DNA of 15,997 nt from Microcystis aeruginosa W13-11 (GTDB lineage Bacteria; Cyanobacteriota; Cyanobacteriia; Cyanobacteriales; Microcystaceae): assembly GCA_009995705.1 (NCBI GenBank), contig JAADBR010000137.1, positions 1 through 15,997 on the forward strand, read 5' to 3'. Of this stretch, positions 14,658 through 15,997 are shown one piece after another. The position numbers and the translations under genes are program-made. Each line of letters starts with the position of its first letter. Within the stretch, counting starts at the first letter, position 1. The notes under the pieces are model-generated. The model was given only the letters and a program-made list of their open reading frames with translations, had not been told where the DNA came from and did not search any database.

Positions 14658-15274
14658 ATGACTGATAGTTTCTTATCAGTCTCTCATCTATTGTCAGAGA
14701 AAGAGGTGCGCTTGGCAAGGGAATCACTGAATTTATTTGCTACTTTTGCAGAAAATCCTCGGTTTTTACCTAATCAGATAGCAGATACCTGTAGTCGGTG
14801 ATAGAGATGAGTGCTAGGTACTTTTGTACTACTATTAAAGCCATTGAAGGCGATCGAGTTTTCTCGTGCGAAGTGCCACAATTAAGAAAATCGATCCATG
14901 CGATCGCTAGACAGGTGGCAAATGACGAAGCGTTGTATCTTGATCTGTGGCAATGGTGACAGAATGATCCTAATAACCAATTAGTCAAGTCCCATTGGAT
15001 GGTTTTTTTACAATATCGCTCCTGTATAGTAACGCAAAGGGTCTATCAAAATGTTGGCGATCGGATCGATGCTGATTATGACACCCTATTGTACTATTTG
15101 CTGAATTTGCTGCCCACGGCAATCACCAACAATCCCAGCAATTTTTACGGTAACTTTCAGGATCAAAAGACCAAACCGGGATTTTTTCGCTTAATCTTAG
15201 AAAAATGGACAGATAAAAAATTAAGCAATACTCTCTATAATTTCCTGCGAGGAGAGCGGCAATTGAACAATTAA
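14658..15274 (+). pseudogene. Disrupted unknown gene, about 205 codons
   Basis: Two lesions divide what appears to be one frame. It opens at the ATG at 14658 (AAGG 10 bases upstream): MTDSFLSVSHLLSEKEVRLA, on to NQIADTCSR, then a TGA at 14799. Adding one G at the CGG-TGA joint gives TCSRVIEMSARYF and continues open as AIEGDRVFSCEVPQLRKS to LDLWQW. There a second TGA (14957-14959) interrupts before the frame resumes to ERQLNN and a stop at 15274. With both repaired the product has 205 residues. The last 91 codons, from the ATG at 14999, could still be translated alone. I recognise no domain and see no signal peptide or membrane span. It is divergent from desD, with a 95-base spacer. A single-base indel could also be a sequencing error. 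Confidence 0.5.
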
Positions 15275-15713
15275 ACGCATCAACCTCAAAAGTTGACAAA
15301 GAAAAGCTGCTCAGGTACTGTCTGATCAATACAACAACCAATCAGACCTAAAAATGAAGCACTCAACACCTTAATATAGAACAAACAAACTTATTCTACT
15401 AACTTAGTCAATAGCGAAATTTATCTCAACGGCAAATGACCGTTTTGCTCAGATGTCATCAAAGCATAATATCACGAGAATAGGGAATCAAAATTCCCTC
15501 GGCTGCTATCTACCTGACACGGTACAAGCTAAGAGCGAGACTTGCTCTAAAAACCCCAAACAACCCTTTTAAAATGTCAGCGATTTGGTTCTATTTACGG
15601 ATTATATACAATTAATTTAATCCTTGTTTTTGCTATTTTTAAAACCTCAAAAATTAATGATGCAAGAGGTTAAATGAATAGCTAAGTAGGTAGGCGTTAA
15701 AAACTATCAGATG
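15275..15713. other. AT-rich region of 439 bases, no gene seen
   Basis: I find no supportable coding frame. A small hairpin AGGGAAT-caaa-ATTCCCT (15482-15499) is perfect over 7 bp but lacks a T run. A second, weaker one is AACGG/CCGTT (15428-15444). AGAGC-gagactt-GCTCT at about 15531-15547 is a third short stem. These may be chance or parts of an RNA, with no family recognised. The region lies between the decayed gene and the repeat array. Confidence 0.4.
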
Positions 15714-15997
15714 CCCCCCTTATCAAGGGGGGATCAAGGGGGGATCCGCACCCCCCTTATCAAGGGGGGACTAAGGGGGGATCAGCGCCCCCCTTATCAA
15801 GGGGGGATCAAGGGGGGATCCGCACCCCCCTTATCAAGGGGGGACTAAGGGGGGATCCGCACCCCCCTTATCAAGGGGGGATCAAGGGGGGATCCGCACC
15901 CCCCTTATCAAGGGGGGACTAAGGGGGGATCCGCACCCCCCTTATCAAGGGGGGACTAAGGGGGGATCCGCACCCCCCTTATCAAGGGGGGACTAAG
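15714..15997. repeat. 37-bp tandem repeat array, two unit types
   Basis: Seven full units of 37 bases and 25 bases of an eighth, cut by the window end. Each unit is C6-TT-ATC-AA-G6, then a 5-base connector, then G6, then ATCCGCA. The first 19 bases form a perfect 8-bp hairpin with a 3-base loop. The connector is ATCAA (type A) or ACTAA (type B), in the order A B A B A B B B. The second unit ends ATCAGCG instead of ATCCGCA. Units are otherwise identical. Because 37 is not a multiple of three, it is not coding. Long tandem repeats of 37 bp (LTRR) have been described in filamentous cyanobacteria; whether this is the same family I cannot tell. Confidence 0.95.

Noticed and set aside
14770..14988. 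Minus-strand 72-codon frame
   Set aside because: It lies opposite the disrupted plus-strand gene, is rich in Cys and Ser, and resembles no family.
14658..15274. Programmed frameshift or stop read-through in the unknown gene
   Set aside because: No slippery heptamer or clear downstream structure is seen at the joint, and two separate lesions are more simply explained by decay or error.
15714..15997. CRISPR array, because of regularly spaced 37-base repeats
   Set aside because: The units are contiguous with no variable spacers, and the unit is a G/C-run hairpin; this is a plain tandem repeat.

Overview
The window looks like a chromosomal segment of a unicellular cyanobacterium, most likely Microcystis or a close relative. 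The sequence contains six perfect GCGATCGC (HIP1) octamers. It carries phylloquinone synthesis (menB), a cyanobacterial RRM protein, a Δ6 acyl-lipid desaturase close to DesD, and an FHA-linked class A penicillin-binding protein. Intergenic DNA is rich in short tandem and inverted repeats. The genus is inferred from gene content and style, not from a database match.

Layout. 1-486: a lone HicA-type toxin gene (minus) with a promoter region shared with menB. 487-1863: menB, then a glycine-rich RNA-binding protein gene with a hairpin terminator. 1864-4215: a GT4 glycosyltransferase (plus) facing an FkbM-type methyltransferase (minus). 4216-4851: a DedA membrane protein (minus). 4903-6093: wreck of an IS200/IS605-type tnpB-only element (minus). 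A fragment of an IS607-type serine recombinase gene, in the opposite orientation, replaces part of its 3' half. 6112-8272: a two-gene unit, a pentapeptide-repeat protein then an orphan family-5 solute-binding lipoprotein. 8279-8958: a possible 52-residue ORF overlapping the start of ilvN. 9050-11302: FHA plus class A PBP. 11303-14562: a minus-strand run of an RTX repeat protein, pgsA and desD, separated by repeat-rich spacers. 14658-15274: a decayed gene of about 205 codons that I do not recognise. 15275-15713: no gene seen. 15714 to the end: a 37-bp tandem repeat array running off the window.

How the genes relate. Most are ordinary housekeeping genes: quinone, branched-chain amino acid, phospholipid, unsaturated lipid and peptidoglycan synthesis. 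They are not arranged as one pathway. The accessory content is the toxin gene, the chimeric insertion-sequence remnant, the RTX protein, the decayed gene and the repeat array. I found no clear, intact, undescribed multi-gene system. The points most worth a second look are the chimeric TnpB/serine-recombinase remnant, the 37-bp array with two alternating unit types, the frameshifted unknown gene, the small ORF coupled to ilvN, and the apparently partnerless HicA.
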